A DNA stretch of 64,000 bases from Microbacterium aurugineum (lineage in GTDB: Bacteria > Actinomycetota > Actinomycetes > Actinomycetales > Microbacteriaceae): contig NZ_CP078078.1 of the NCBI RefSeq assembly GCF_023101205.1, forward strand, positions 620,001-684,000, given 5' to 3'. Shown here piece by piece: positions 1 to 8,768 of this stretch; position 1 is the first letter of the stretch, and each line of letters starts with the position of its first letter. The translations under genes were made by a program, and so were the position numbers. The notes below the pieces were generated by a model, which was not told where the DNA came from, ran no database searches, and was given only the letters and a program-made list of their open reading frames with translations.

Positions 1-3000
1 CGAGCAGGCTCTTCCAGGACGTGGCGACGACGCCGGGGCAGACGCTCTCCTGGTCGTTGAAGCACCGGGGACGCGTCGGCACCGACGTGATGCGCGTCGT
101 GATCGGCACGCCAACCGGCGCCCTCGTCCAGAGCGGTCCCAACCTCTCCGACGGAACCGGCGCCTGGGGCACGCACACCGGCACCTACGTCGTCCCGGCG
201 GGCCAGACGGTGACGCGCTTCGGATTCGAGGCGGTCAGCTCATCGGGCGGCAACGCCTCCGTCGGCAACTTCCTCGACGACATCACCTTCGGCACCGGGC
301 CCTGCCTGATCACGACCAAGTCGGTGACCAACCTCACTCGCGGTGGCACGACCGCTGAGGTGGGCGACACTCTCCGCTACACCGTCACGACGAACAACGG
401 CGGAGGGAACCCGGCGGCGCAGTCGGTGTCATCCGACGTCCTCGCCTCCGGGATCGACTTCGTCCCCGGCTCCCTCAAGATCATCAGCGGCGCGGGCACG
501 GGCACCCTCACCGATGCCGCCGGCGACGACCGAGGCTCCTACACCTCGGGCGATCGCACGGTGCAGGTGCGCCTCGGCGACGGAGGGAACGCCACCGTCG
601 GCGGGTCCATCGGCGTCGGCGCCAGCACCAGCTACACCTTCGACGCCAAGGTCAATGTCTCGGCCGCGGCGACCACGATCATCAACGAGGCCCGGGTGGC
701 TTTCCGGGACAACGTCGTCGGACAGGACCGCACGTCGGTCAGCCAGGAGACCCAGACGCCGGTGAACCCGGCCGCAGATCTCGCGATCACCAAGAGCATC
801 GACACGGATCCGCTCGTCGCCGGCGAGCCCGTCACGTTCACGATCGGGGTGACGAACAACGGACCGCAGACCGCGACGGGTGTGACCGTCACCGATCCTC
901 TCCCCGCAGGCATGACCGACGTCACGGTCGATTCCGGTGACGTGATCTGCACGGTCGCGGCGACGGTGACGTGCGACGTCCCCGACTTGGCCGTCGGTCA
1001 GAGCACCCAGATACAGGTGACCGGCACACTGTCTCCCTCGGCTGACCCCGGCGCCTCCGTGTCGAACACGGCCACGGTCACCGGAACCCGTACCGACCCG
1101 AACCTCGCGAACAACTCCGCCAGCGTGGTGAGCACGCTGTCCGCGGCGACCGACGTGTCGATCGTCAAGACGTTCTCCCCCTCCACGCCGGTCGCCGGTG
1201 AGCAGGTGACCTATACGCTCTCGGTCTTCAACGCCGGACCGTCCGAGGCGCGCAACGTCGTGGTCACCGACCCTCTGGACCCGGACACGACCTTCATCAG
1301 CGCTGACCCCGGTCAGGGAACGTGCTCTGCCCAGGCATCGCTCCTGACCTGCCAGGTCGGAACGCTCGCTCCCGGTGCCAGCTCCGTGGAGACCTTCGTC
1401 GTGGTGGAGATCAACCCCGGCGCGACAGCCGTCCTGCAGAACACGGCGTCGGTGACGACCAGCACGACCGACACGAACCCGGCCAACAACGTGTCGTCCG
1501 TCAGCTTCCAGCCCGACGTGATCGCCGACATGGCTGTCGAGAAGACGGCGTCCGCGGCGCAGGTCTCCGCGGGGGACACGATCGATTTCACGCTCGCGGT
1601 CCGCAATCTCGGAGCCTCCGACGCGGTCAACGTGGTGCTCGCCGACACTCTGCCCGAAGGATTCAGCGTGACCGGCGTCGACGGCCCTGCGGGAGCGGAC
1701 TGCACCTCCACCGGGACTTCCATCCTGTGCGACTGGGCGTCGTTCCCGGTCGGCGGCCCTGCGAACGTGGTCGTGCACGCCGTCGTGGCCGCGGACGCCC
1801 CGATCGGGACGGTGACCAACACCGCGGCGGTGGCCGCTCCCGCGGACGACCGCGACACCACGAACAACGCCAGCTCCGTCGACGTCGAGGTCGTGCAGAG
1901 CGCCGACCTCAGCATCCAGAAGACGGCGCCGGCCACCGGTGAGCCCGGCAGCGCCTTCACCTACACGCTCACGGTCACGAACGACGGTCCGTCCGTCGCG
2001 CGCGGTGCATCCGTCACGGACACGCTCCCCGCCGGATTCCTGGATGCCACGGTCGACGACCCCGGCTGCTCCATCGTCGGGGGCACCGTCGGGTGCGAAC
2101 TCGGTGACATCGCGCCGGGAGGATCGGTGGTCGTCGAGGTCACCGGAACCTGGAGCACCACGGCGACCGGGGTCGTCTCGAACACCGCGACGACCACGTC
2201 GGCGACCCCCGACCCGAACACCGACAACAACACCTCGACCGCCGATGTCACGCTCGCACCGAACGCCGATGTGAGCGTCGTCAAGACCACCTCGACGCCG
2301 ACGGTCCCGCTCGAGGGAACCGCGACCTTCGAGGTGACCGTGACCAACGACGGTCCGTCCGCGGCTGCCGGCGTCGTGCTGGACGAACTCATGCCCGCCG
2401 GTTTCACACTCACTGGAGCAACGCCCTCCGTCGGCACCTGGTCGATGGAAGACGCGCAGTGGACGGTGGGGACGCTCCTGCCCGGGGAGTCGGCGACGAT
2501 CACCGTGACGGCGACGGCCACCATGGAGGGCGCTCTCGTCAACACGGCTGTCGCGAGTTCACGAACACCGGATCCGGATACGTCGAACAACACCGGCACC
2601 GCGACGGTGACGGTGACGCCGTCGGCTGACCTGGCGATCGAGAAGACGATCTCCGCCGATCCGGCGCCCCTCAACGGCGCCGTGACCTACACGCTGGTCG
2701 TCACCAACAACGGCCCGAGCCCCGCATCCTCCGTCGTCGTGTCGGACGCGCTCCCCGTCGAACTGCTGAACCCGTCGACGACCACTCCCAACTGCGCGAT
2801 CACGGGATCGCAGCTGGAATGCACGCAGCCGACCCTCGCCGTCGACGCCACCTTCACCGTGACCGTGACCGGGACGGTCGACCCGTCGACCGCGGGAACG
2901 GCGCTGTCGAACACGGCGACGGTGACCTCGGACACGCCGGACCCCGATACGGACGACAACACCTCGACCGTGACCGTCCCGGTATCCGGCACCCCGCAGG

Positions 3001-5201
3001 TCGAGCTCGTCAAGAGTGCCGGCGCTCCGACGGATACCAACGGGGACGCCCGCATCGGTGCCGGCGATACCGTCGCCTACACCTTCACGATCCGCAACAC
3101 CGGCGACGTCACGCTCACCAGCGCGGTCATCACCGACCCGCTTCTGGGCGGCGCTGTGGCCTGCGCGGCGTTCTCCGCACCGCTGGTGCCGGGGGCATCC
3201 GTCACCTGTGCGCCGGTCGCTTACACGCTGACGCAGGCGGACGCGGACGCGGGGACCGTGAACAACACCGCCTCGGTGACCGCGCAGTCCGCTCAGGGGC
3301 CGGCGACCGACGATGCTGAGGCGAACGTCACGATCGCGGCGACCAACAGCATCAGCCTCGCCAAGACCCCGTCGACCGTGGTCGACGTGGACAACGATTC
3401 GGCCGTCGGCGCCGGTGACACCGTGGACTACACGTTCCGGGTGACGAACAACGGGACCACGACACTGCGCGACGCCGTGATCACCGACCCGATGCTCGGC
3501 GGCACCGTCACGTGCCCCGAACTCAGCGGCGCAGAGCTCGCACCCGGGCAGTCGGTCTCGTGCACGCCGATCACCTACACGCTCACGCAGGACGACATCG
3601 ACGCCGGGCTCGTGCACAACGAGGCCTCCGTCACGGCGGACGCTCCGATCGGTACGGTGACCGATGACGCGCAGGCCGACGTCGACATCACGGGGACCGC
3701 CGCGATCGAACTGCTCAAGAACGTCGGGCGGGTGCTCGACGCGAACGGCGACGGATTCATCGGTGCCGGGGATACGGTCGACTACACGTTCTCGGTGCGC
3801 AACCTCGGAACGACGACTCTGAGCGCAGTGTCGATCTCGGACCCACTGCTGGGGGCCGGCGAACTGTGCACGATCGGCACCCTCCCGCCAGGCACATCAT
3901 CCGCCTGCGGCACCTTCACCTACACGCTCACGCAGGCGGACGTGGAGGCGGAGATCGTCCGCAACACGGCGACGACGACCGGCACCAGCCCCCTGGGGCC
4001 GGTCACGGACGACGCCTCGGCCGACGTCGTGATCACCGGCACGAGTGCGATCGAGCTGAGCAAGACGGCGGGTGCGATCGCGCTCGGAGCGGACGGCCGG
4101 GCCGGTGCCGGCGATACGGTCGGCTTCACCTTCACGATCCGCAACACGGGGACGACGATTCTCCGGGACATCGTGCTTGACGACCCGCCGCTCGGAGGCT
4201 CGGTCGCGTGCGCTGCGCTCGACGGACTGGCGCTCGACCCGGGCGATGAAGTGATCTGCGGGCCGGTCGACTACACGCTCAGGCAACAGGATGTCGACGA
4301 CGGCGTCGTGCACAACGTGGCCACTGTCGAGGGGCAGTCGCGCAACGGCAGTGCGGAAGACGATGCCGAGGTCGATGTGCCGGTCGTCGGGGCGGACGAC
4401 ATCGCTCTGTTGAAGTCTGCGGCGGCCGTGGTCGATGCGAACGACAGCGGACGCACGGATGCCGGTGACACGATCGCGTACACGTTCACCGTGACGAACA
4501 CGGGCACCACGACCCTCTCGGATGTCACGGTCGATGACCCGCGCCTCGGCGCTGCCGTCACCTGCGATGCGACGGAGCTCGCGCCGGGGGAGTCGACGGT
4601 CTGCTCCGCCGGAGCCCCCGCGGAGCTCACGCAGGCCGAGATCGACACCGGGGAGATCGAGAACACGGCCACGGCCACGGGGACGGGCACCTCGGATGTG
4701 CCGCCCGTAGCCACCGATACCGTGGTGACCCCGCTCGCGGCACAGCCGGCCATCGCGCTGACGAAGACCGGCGGAGACTACGTCGACGTCGATCGCGACG
4801 GGAAGGTGACCGCGGGAGACACCATCGCCTTCCGGTTCACGGTCACCAACACGGGAGCAGTGACGCTGACGGACGTTCAGATCGACGACGGGAAGCTCGG
4901 CGGCCTCGTCGACTGCACGATCCCCGATCTCGCACCCGGGGCCACGGCGGACTGCGGTCCGGTGACGTACGTCCTCACGGCGGCCGATGTCGTGGCGAGC
5001 ACAGTCGTCAACGTGGCGACGGTGAGCGGGATCGGCGGGACGGTGACGGTCACCGCCGCCGCGACCACGACGGTCGACCTGAACGGGCTCGCGGCCACCG
5101 GTGGCGTGATCACCGGGCTCGGCTGGGCTCTCGCCCTGCTCGCGGTCGGAGCCCTCGTGCTTCTGATCGCGCGCGTTCGTCGCCGCGAGATCCAGGTCTG
5201 A
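1..5201 (+). CDS. DUF11-repeat cell-wall surface protein, 5' end outside window
   Basis: The frame is open to the left edge, so the gene starts upstream; the GTG at base 21 is internal. About 1730 residues are visible. A lectin-like N-terminal stretch is followed by about 13 DUF11-type beta-sandwich repeats. A first degenerate copy (CLITTKS) is followed by six copies opening with patterns such as ADLAITKS, then six of a second type in which an Asp-rich loop such as DANGDGFIGAGDTV precedes the first strand. The C terminus has LAATGG, a hydrophobic segment and a basic tail (RVRRREIQV), which is a sortase sorting signal of the LAXTG type used by class E sortases. The product should be exported and covalently attached to the wall; adhesion or cell-surface structure is inferred. 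A hairpin terminator follows, so it ends its transcription unit. Confidence 0.9.
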   Translation, partial: SRLFQDVATTPGQTLSWSLKHRGRVGTDVMRVVIGTPTGALVQSGPNLSDGTGAWGTHTGTYVVPAGQTVTRFGFEAVSSSGGNASVGNFLDDITFGTGPCLITTKSVTNLTRGGTTAEVGDTLRYTVTTNNGGGNPAAQSVSSDVLASGIDFVPGSLKIISGAGTGTLTDAAGDDRGSYTSGDRTVQVRLGDGGNATVGGSIGVGASTSYTFDAKVNVSAAATTIINEARVAFRDNVVGQDRTSVSQETQTPVNPAADLAITKSIDTDPLVAGEPVTFTIGVTNNGPQTATGVTVTDPLPAGMTDVTVDSGDVICTVAATVTCDVPDLAVGQSTQIQVTGTLSPSADPGASVSNTATVTGTRTDPNLANNSASVVSTLSAATDVSIVKTFSPSTPVAGEQVTYTLSVFNAGPSEARNVVVTDPLDPDTTFISADPGQGTCSAQASLLTCQVGTLAPGASSVETFVVVEINPGATAVLQNTASVTTSTTDTNPANNVSSVSFQPDVIADMAVEKTASAAQVSAGDTIDFTLAVRNLGASDAVNVVLADTLPEGFSVTGVDGPAGADCTSTGTSILCDWASFPVGGPANVVVHAVVAADAPIGTVTNTAAVAAPADDRDTTNNASSVDVEVVQSADLSIQKTAPATGEPGSAFTYTLTVTNDGPSVARGASVTDTLPAGFLDATVDDPGCSIVGGTVGCELGDIAPGGSVVVEVTGTWSTTATGVVSNTATTTSATPDPNTDNNTSTADVTLAPNADVSVVKTTSTPTVPLEGTATFEVTVTNDGPSAAAGVVLDELMPAGFTLTGATPSVGTWSMEDAQWTVGTLLPGESATITVTATATMEGALVNTAVASSRTPDPDTSNNTGTATVTVTPSADLAIEKTISADPAPLNGAVTYTLVVTNNGPSPASSVVVSDALPVELLNPSTTTPNCAITGSQLECTQPTLAVDATFTVTVTGTVDPSTAGTALSNTATVTSDTPDPDTDDNTSTVTVPVSGTPQVELVKSAGAPTDTNGDARIGAGDTVAYTFTIRNTGDVTLTSAVITDPLLGGAVACAAFSAPLVPGASVTCAPVAYTLTQADADAGTVNNTASVTAQSAQGPATDDAEANVTIAATNSISLAKTPSTVVDVDNDSAVGAGDTVDYTFRVTNNGTTTLRDAVITDPMLGGTVTCPELSGAELAPGQSVSCTPITYTLTQDDIDAGLVHNEASVTADAPIGTVTDDAQADVDITGTAAIELLKNVGRVLDANGDGFIGAGDTVDYTFSVRNLGTTTLSAVSISDPLLGAGELCTIGTLPPGTSSACGTFTYTLTQADVEAEIVRNTATTTGTSPLGPVTDDASADVVITGTSAIELSKTAGAIALGADGRAGAGDTVGFTFTIRNTGTTILRDIVLDDPPLGGSVACAALDGLALDPGDEVICGPVDYTLRQQDVDDGVVHNVATVEGQSRNGSAEDDAEVDVPVVGADDIALLKSAAAVVDANDSGRTDAGDTIAYTFTVTNTGTTTLSDVTVDDPRLGAAVTCDATELAPGESTVCSAGAPAELTQAEIDTGEIENTATATGTGTSDVPPVATDTVVTPLAAQPAIALTKTGGDYVDVDRDGKVTAGDTIAFRFTVTNTGAVTLTDVQIDDGKLGGLVDCTIPDLAPGATADCGPVTYVLTAADVVASTVVNVATVSGIGGTVTVTAAATTTVDLNGLAATGGVITGLGWALALLAVGALVLLIARVRRREIQV

Positions 5202-5218
5202 CCCGGCTTCTGCCGCGT

Positions 5219-5253
5219 GAAGCGCCCCGCTCCAGGTTCGAGCGGGGCGCTTC
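5219..5253 (+). terminator. Intrinsic terminator after the DUF11 surface protein
   Basis: Perfect 13-bp inverted repeat (GAAGCGCCCCGCT and its complement) around a 9-nt loop, starting 17 nt after the stop codon. It has no long T tract, as is common in actinobacteria. Confidence 0.8.
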
Positions 5254-5295
5254 GCGTTCCCGGGTGTTCACCACGGCGCGGTAGGGTCTTCTCGA

Positions 5296-5400
5296 TAGCG
5301 CCTAGGGTTCCGGGGTTCACGCCCGTCTGGTCCGAGCGGCGCCACGGCACTCCTCCGCAGGAGAGCCGTCATCTGACAGGACAAAAGCCCGGAGGACCCT
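5296..5400 (+). promoter_or_regulatory. ykkC-family riboswitch, probably guanidine-I type
   Basis: The leader carries the signature blocks of the ykkC/guanidine-I class in the right order: CTAGGGTTCCG, then GTCTGGTCCGAG, then a CACGGC stem with a CTCCT...AGGAG hairpin, then GGACAAAAGCCCGGAGGA. The outer stem pairs AGGGT (5304-5308) with ACCCT (5396-5400). The element ends 37 nt before the EamA transporter start and a GGAAGG ribosome site lies in the gap, so translational control is possible. Guanidine-I members bind guanidine; close variants bind ppGpp, PRPP or nucleoside diphosphates, and I cannot separate these by eye with certainty. Confidence 0.8.
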
Positions 5401-5437
5401 GTTCGTCGCGCCGTGCGTCGGACGGAAGGGTCTCGCC

Positions 5438-6301
5438 GTGTCGCCTCTCGCCTTCGTCCTGGTCTTCGGAGCCGCCATCGCCCACGCGGCGTGGAACATC
5501 ATCGCGCACGGCATCAGCAGGGCCGGAGCGCCGTTCCTGTGGTGGGGTGCCGTCGGGAGCACCGTCGTGTGGGCCGGAGCCGTGCCGTTCACGGGCGGCC
5601 TCGGTACCGACGACGTGGGGTCCTTCGTCCTCGGTGTCGTCGTCTCGTCGATCCTTCACGTCGGCTACATGGCGGTCCTCCAGCGCGGGTATCAGCGAGG
5701 CAACCTCTCCACCGTCTACGCGACCGCCCGCGGCACCGGCCCCTTCCTCTCCGTGATCGTCGCCGTGCTGGTGCTGGGGGAGCGCCCGTCTGCGGTCGCG
5801 CTCGTGGGCGTGGCGGCGGTGATCGTCGGGGTCGTCGCCGTCGGTCTCGTCGATCGGGGCAGAGGGGCGGGGACGGGGCGGATCGATCCCGGCATCGTGT
5901 TCGGCCTGCTCACCGGCGTCGCGATCGCGATCTACACGATCTGGGACGCTCACGCGGTGCGCACGTGGGACCTCTCGCCCGTCGCGTTCATGGTCGGGAC
6001 CACGGTGCTGCAAGTGCCGTTCTACTCGATCGCGGTTCGTCGCCGCTGGGATGCGGTGTGGGCGCTCGGCCGCACGCAGTGGCGCCGCATCCTCGCTTTC
6101 GGGATCCTCTCCCCGCTGTCGTACATCCTGGTGCTGACGGCGATCCAGATCGCTCCGGTCGCGCTGGTCGCACCGTTGCGCGAGGTGAGCGTCGTGCTGG
6201 TGAGCCTCTTCGGGGTCTTCGTCCTGCGGGAATCGCGTCCGGGATGGCGGATCGCCGCATCGCTCGTGGTCGTCGCAGGCATCGTGCTGCTCGCGCTCTG
6301 A
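5438..6301 (+). CDS. EamA/DMT-family membrane transporter under ykkC riboswitch
   Basis: A 287-aa protein with about ten hydrophobic segments and the duplicated EamA architecture of the drug/metabolite transporter superfamily (for example AAIAHAAWNIIAHG near the start). The GTG start is supported by GGAAGG upstream. Most EamA proteins export small metabolites. Because the leader resembles a guanidine-I riboswitch, guanidine or a related guanidinyl compound is the inferred substrate; the usual exporters under that riboswitch are the much shorter SMR proteins, so this would be a different transporter type. The family call is firm and the substrate is inference. Confidence 0.85.
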   Translation: MSPLAFVLVFGAAIAHAAWNIIAHGISRAGAPFLWWGAVGSTVVWAGAVPFTGGLGTDDVGSFVLGVVVSSILHVGYMAVLQRGYQRGNLSTVYATARGTGPFLSVIVAVLVLGERPSAVALVGVAAVIVGVVAVGLVDRGRGAGTGRIDPGIVFGLLTGVAIAIYTIWDAHAVRTWDLSPVAFMVGTTVLQVPFYSIAVRRRWDAVWALGRTQWRRILAFGILSPLSYILVLTAIQIAPVALVAPLREVSVVLVSLFGVFVLRESRPGWRIAASLVVVAGIVLLAL

Positions 6302-6323
6302 GCGTCGTGGTCCGCTCCCCGCC

Positions 6324-6372
6324 GAACGCATTCCGGGATATCGCGAAACACCTCCTGAACAGGCCTGTTTCG
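6324..6372 (+). repeat. Upstream copy of a repeat flanking the HNH gene
   Basis: Bases 6324-6354 match 7886-7916 at 27 of 31 positions (shared core GAACGCATTCCGG and ATATCGC). The repeat runs into an inverted repeat, CGAAACA (6344-6350) with TGTTTCG (6366-6372). The loop side contains the 12-bp palindrome AACAGGCCTGTT (6358-6369). It lies 38-86 nt before the HNH start. Confidence 0.75.
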
Positions 6373-6409
6373 GGCTCGAAATGTCAGTGGTCGGGCGTTG
6401 AATGAGGGC

Positions 6410-7837
6410 ATGCACCCGCTCCTGGACTCTCTCGATCAGCTGGTCACCGACCTCGATCGCGTGCTGTCCAGCGGAGGGTTGGCGGGGCAGACCGATGCCG
6501 GGCGGATGGAGGTGCTCCGCACCGCAGGAGAAGCACTGCGGCGGGTGGAGGCGGTGATCGTGGAGGCGGTTGCATCGACCGACCAGCGGTTCTCCGACGG
6601 CTTCGGGTGCCGCTCACTGAACGAACTGCTGCAGAGGGTGCTGCGGCTCGACGCGCCGGGGGCCTCGCGAGTCGTGAAGGCAGCCTCCGCCGTGCGTCGC
6701 GAGGTGTCGTTGTCGTCGGGGGAGCGACTGCCCGCTCGGTACCCCGCGCTGCGTGAGGCACTCCTCGACGGTGCGATCGGCGTGACCGGCGTCCTCGCGG
6801 CCACGACCCCGATCGATCAGGCGGGCGATCGCATCGGCGCCGCGGAGCGGCTGGTGGCCGACGCGGCACTGGCAGACATCGCCCGCGGCTGCCCCACTGC
6901 GGACGACATCGCGGATGCCGACTCCGCGCCGCCCGCGACACCCGACGACCTTCGTCAGTTCGCGCAGGTGCTGGCCATGACGCTCGATCCGGATGGCGCT
7001 GAGCCGTCCGACCTCCGGGCACAGCAGCAGCGGTTCGTGACGGTCGGGCGCCTCCGCGACGGGGTGCATCCGCTGCGAGGCAATCTGCTGCCGGATGCCG
7101 CGGCGCAGCTGCAGCTGATCCTCGACGCGCAGTGCAATCCGAAGACCGGCGGTCCGGTTCCGCCCGGGGTCGTCTTCCGAGGCTCCGAGGGAGAAGCGCC
7201 GAACGCTGAGCCGTGGAACACGGATCCGAGGCACGTGGTCGACGGGCGCTCCGCGGCGCAGAAGCGACATGATGCGCTGACCGCCGCGTTGGGGATCGCA
7301 GCGCGCCATGACGAGATGCCGAGCCTGGGCGGCGCCGCCCCGACTCTGGTCGTGCAGGTGGGGGCCGAAAGTGTGGCGACCGGCACGGGATGGGCCACGA
7401 TCGCGAACACGCAGGCGCCGGTCCCTCTCGGAGTGGCCTCGCAGGTCGCGTGCGCGGGAGCGATCCAGCGTGTCCTCACCGACGAGGGGCGGATCATCGG
7501 CGTGACGGTCAGCGATCGGGTGTTCACCGTGCACCAGCGGCGCGCGATCGTCGCGCGCGACGGGGAGTGCCTGATTCCGGGGTGCCACGTTCCCGCGTCC
7601 TGGTGCGAGATCCACCACGTGGTCGAACATGCCCGGGGTGGCCCCACCCAGACCGACAACGGCGTGCCGTTGTGCTGGTGGCATCACCGTTCGCTGGAGA
7701 CCTCCGGATGGGAGATCAGGATGAGCGAGGGGCTTCCGCAGATCCGCGGTCCCGCGTGGTGGGATCCGGGGCGTCGCTGGCGCGCTCCCCATCGTCCGGT
7801 TCTGTCGAGCGTTGCGGGGACATGCCTCGCGCAGTGA
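6410..7837 (+). CDS. DUF222 and HNH endonuclease domain protein
   Basis: 475 aa when started at the ATG reading MHPLLDSLDQ; an in-frame TTG 12 bases upstream is possible but less likely. The first 330 residues are the DUF222 helical domain (the 13E12-repeat family of actinobacteria). The C terminus holds an HNH nuclease: two cysteines (GECLIPGC), then a zinc/metal site with EIHHV near residue 401, and LCWWHHR. Such genes are multicopy in actinobacteria and in mycobacteria lie in REP13E12 repeats, some of which are prophage integration sites. The cellular role is unknown; a selfish or defensive nuclease is possible. Related repeats lie before and after this gene. Confidence 0.9.
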   Translation: MHPLLDSLDQLVTDLDRVLSSGGLAGQTDAGRMEVLRTAGEALRRVEAVIVEAVASTDQRFSDGFGCRSLNELLQRVLRLDAPGASRVVKAASAVRREVSLSSGERLPARYPALREALLDGAIGVTGVLAATTPIDQAGDRIGAAERLVADAALADIARGCPTADDIADADSAPPATPDDLRQFAQVLAMTLDPDGAEPSDLRAQQQRFVTVGRLRDGVHPLRGNLLPDAAAQLQLILDAQCNPKTGGPVPPGVVFRGSEGEAPNAEPWNTDPRHVVDGRSAAQKRHDALTAALGIAARHDEMPSLGGAAPTLVVQVGAESVATGTGWATIANTQAPVPLGVASQVACAGAIQRVLTDEGRIIGVTVSDRVFTVHQRRAIVARDGECLIPGCHVPASWCEIHHVVEHARGGPTQTDNGVPLCWWHHRSLETSGWEIRMSEGLPQIRGPAWWDPGRRWRAPHRPVLSSVAGTCLAQ

Positions 7838-7885
7838 CCGCTGTCCTTCGGTGATCGCCGTCTCTCAGTGATCGGCGTCGCGGAA

Positions 7886-7922
7886 GAACGCATTCCGGTA
7901 TATCGCCAAATCCCTCATTTGG
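7886..7922 (+). repeat. Downstream copy of the repeat flanking the HNH gene
   Basis: Same 31-nt sequence as upstream of the HNH gene with four substitutions. It again runs into an inverted repeat, here CCAAAT (7906-7911) and ATTTGG (7917-7922). The arms differ from the first copy but pairing is kept. It lies 29-65 nt before the next gene, so it could also be a promoter or operator element. Confidence 0.75.
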
Positions 7923-7950
7923 CACGCTTTATAGCAGTTATCCTTGCTGC

Positions 7951-8700
7951 ATGTCAAGCTTTGAACTTCTTCCGAATGAGGGTGCCGCGACCGGCTTCGG
8001 CTACCGCGTCGACTACCGGCCCGCCTTCCCCATGGCCACCGTGGGTCTTGCCGCCGGCGCGTCGATGGCAGCCCAGGCCGGGGCGATGGTCTCGATGAGC
8101 GCGTCCGTCGAGCTCACCTCCAAGATGGAGGGCGGGATCATGGGGGCGATCAAGCGCTCCGCCGCCGGCCGCTCGGCGTTCGTCTCCACCTTCACCGCGG
8201 GATCGCAAGGCGGCGAGGTCGTCCTCGCACCGGCCACCCTCGGCGATGTCGTCCCTGTACGGCTCGACGGGGAGTACCTCATCGCGGCTTCCGGCTATCT
8301 GGCCAGCGAACCGGCGATCGACATCGACACCCGGTGGGGTGGCTCGGCGGGCTTCTTCGGTAGCAACAGCCTGTTCATCCTGCGTGCGAGCGGCTCCGGA
8401 GTGATGTTCCTCACGGCGTTCGGAGCGCTCCACCAGAAGCAGCTTGCCGCGGGCGAGGAGTACATCGTTGACACGGGGCACGTGGTGGCCTGGGACTCGA
8501 CCCTGAAGTACAAGACCAAGAAGGCTGCGAGCAGCCTGTTCCGCTCGGTCACCTCGGCCGAAGGACTCGTCGCGCATTTCACGGGGCCGGGCGTCGTCCT
8601 GATGCAGACCCGGAACGTCGAGGCCTTCGCGGGTTCGCTGAGCCCCTTCATCGGTGCGTCCAGCGGCTCCGGCGGCGACACCGTCAGCATCTTCGGCTGA
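7951..8700 (+). CDS. AIM24 / TIGR00266 family protein
   Basis: 249 aa, the normal length of the TIGR00266 (AIM24) family, which forms beta-rich trimer-like folds. Supporting segments are FPMATVGLAAGASMAAQAGAM near the N terminus and YIVDTGHVVAWD in the second half. There is no signal peptide or membrane segment. Bacterial members are widespread and functionally uncharacterised; AIM24 in yeast affects mitochondrial membrane organisation. A possible promoter (TTGGCA and TATCCT) sits in the AT-rich stretch just before the ATG. The gene converges with the response regulator gene through a shared terminator. Confidence 0.85.
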   Translation: MSSFELLPNEGAATGFGYRVDYRPAFPMATVGLAAGASMAAQAGAMVSMSASVELTSKMEGGIMGAIKRSAAGRSAFVSTFTAGSQGGEVVLAPATLGDVVPVRLDGEYLIAASGYLASEPAIDIDTRWGGSAGFFGSNSLFILRASGSGVMFLTAFGALHQKQLAAGEEYIVDTGHVVAWDSTLKYKTKKAASSLFRSVTSAEGLVAHFTGPGVVLMQTRNVEAFAGSLSPFIGASSGSGGDTVSIFG

Positions 8701-8720
8701 CGCCACTCGCCGCTGAGCCC

Positions 8721-8761
8721 CGCGTCCCTCCTGTCGACCGAGTGTCGGGGGGAGGGACGCG
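8721..8761. terminator. Bidirectional terminator between convergent genes
   Basis: Perfect 11-bp inverted repeat CGCGTCCCTCC / GGAGGGACGCG with a 19-nt loop, placed between the stop codons of the AIM24 gene and the response regulator gene. Confidence 0.75.
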
Positions 8762-8768
8762 CTGGTTC

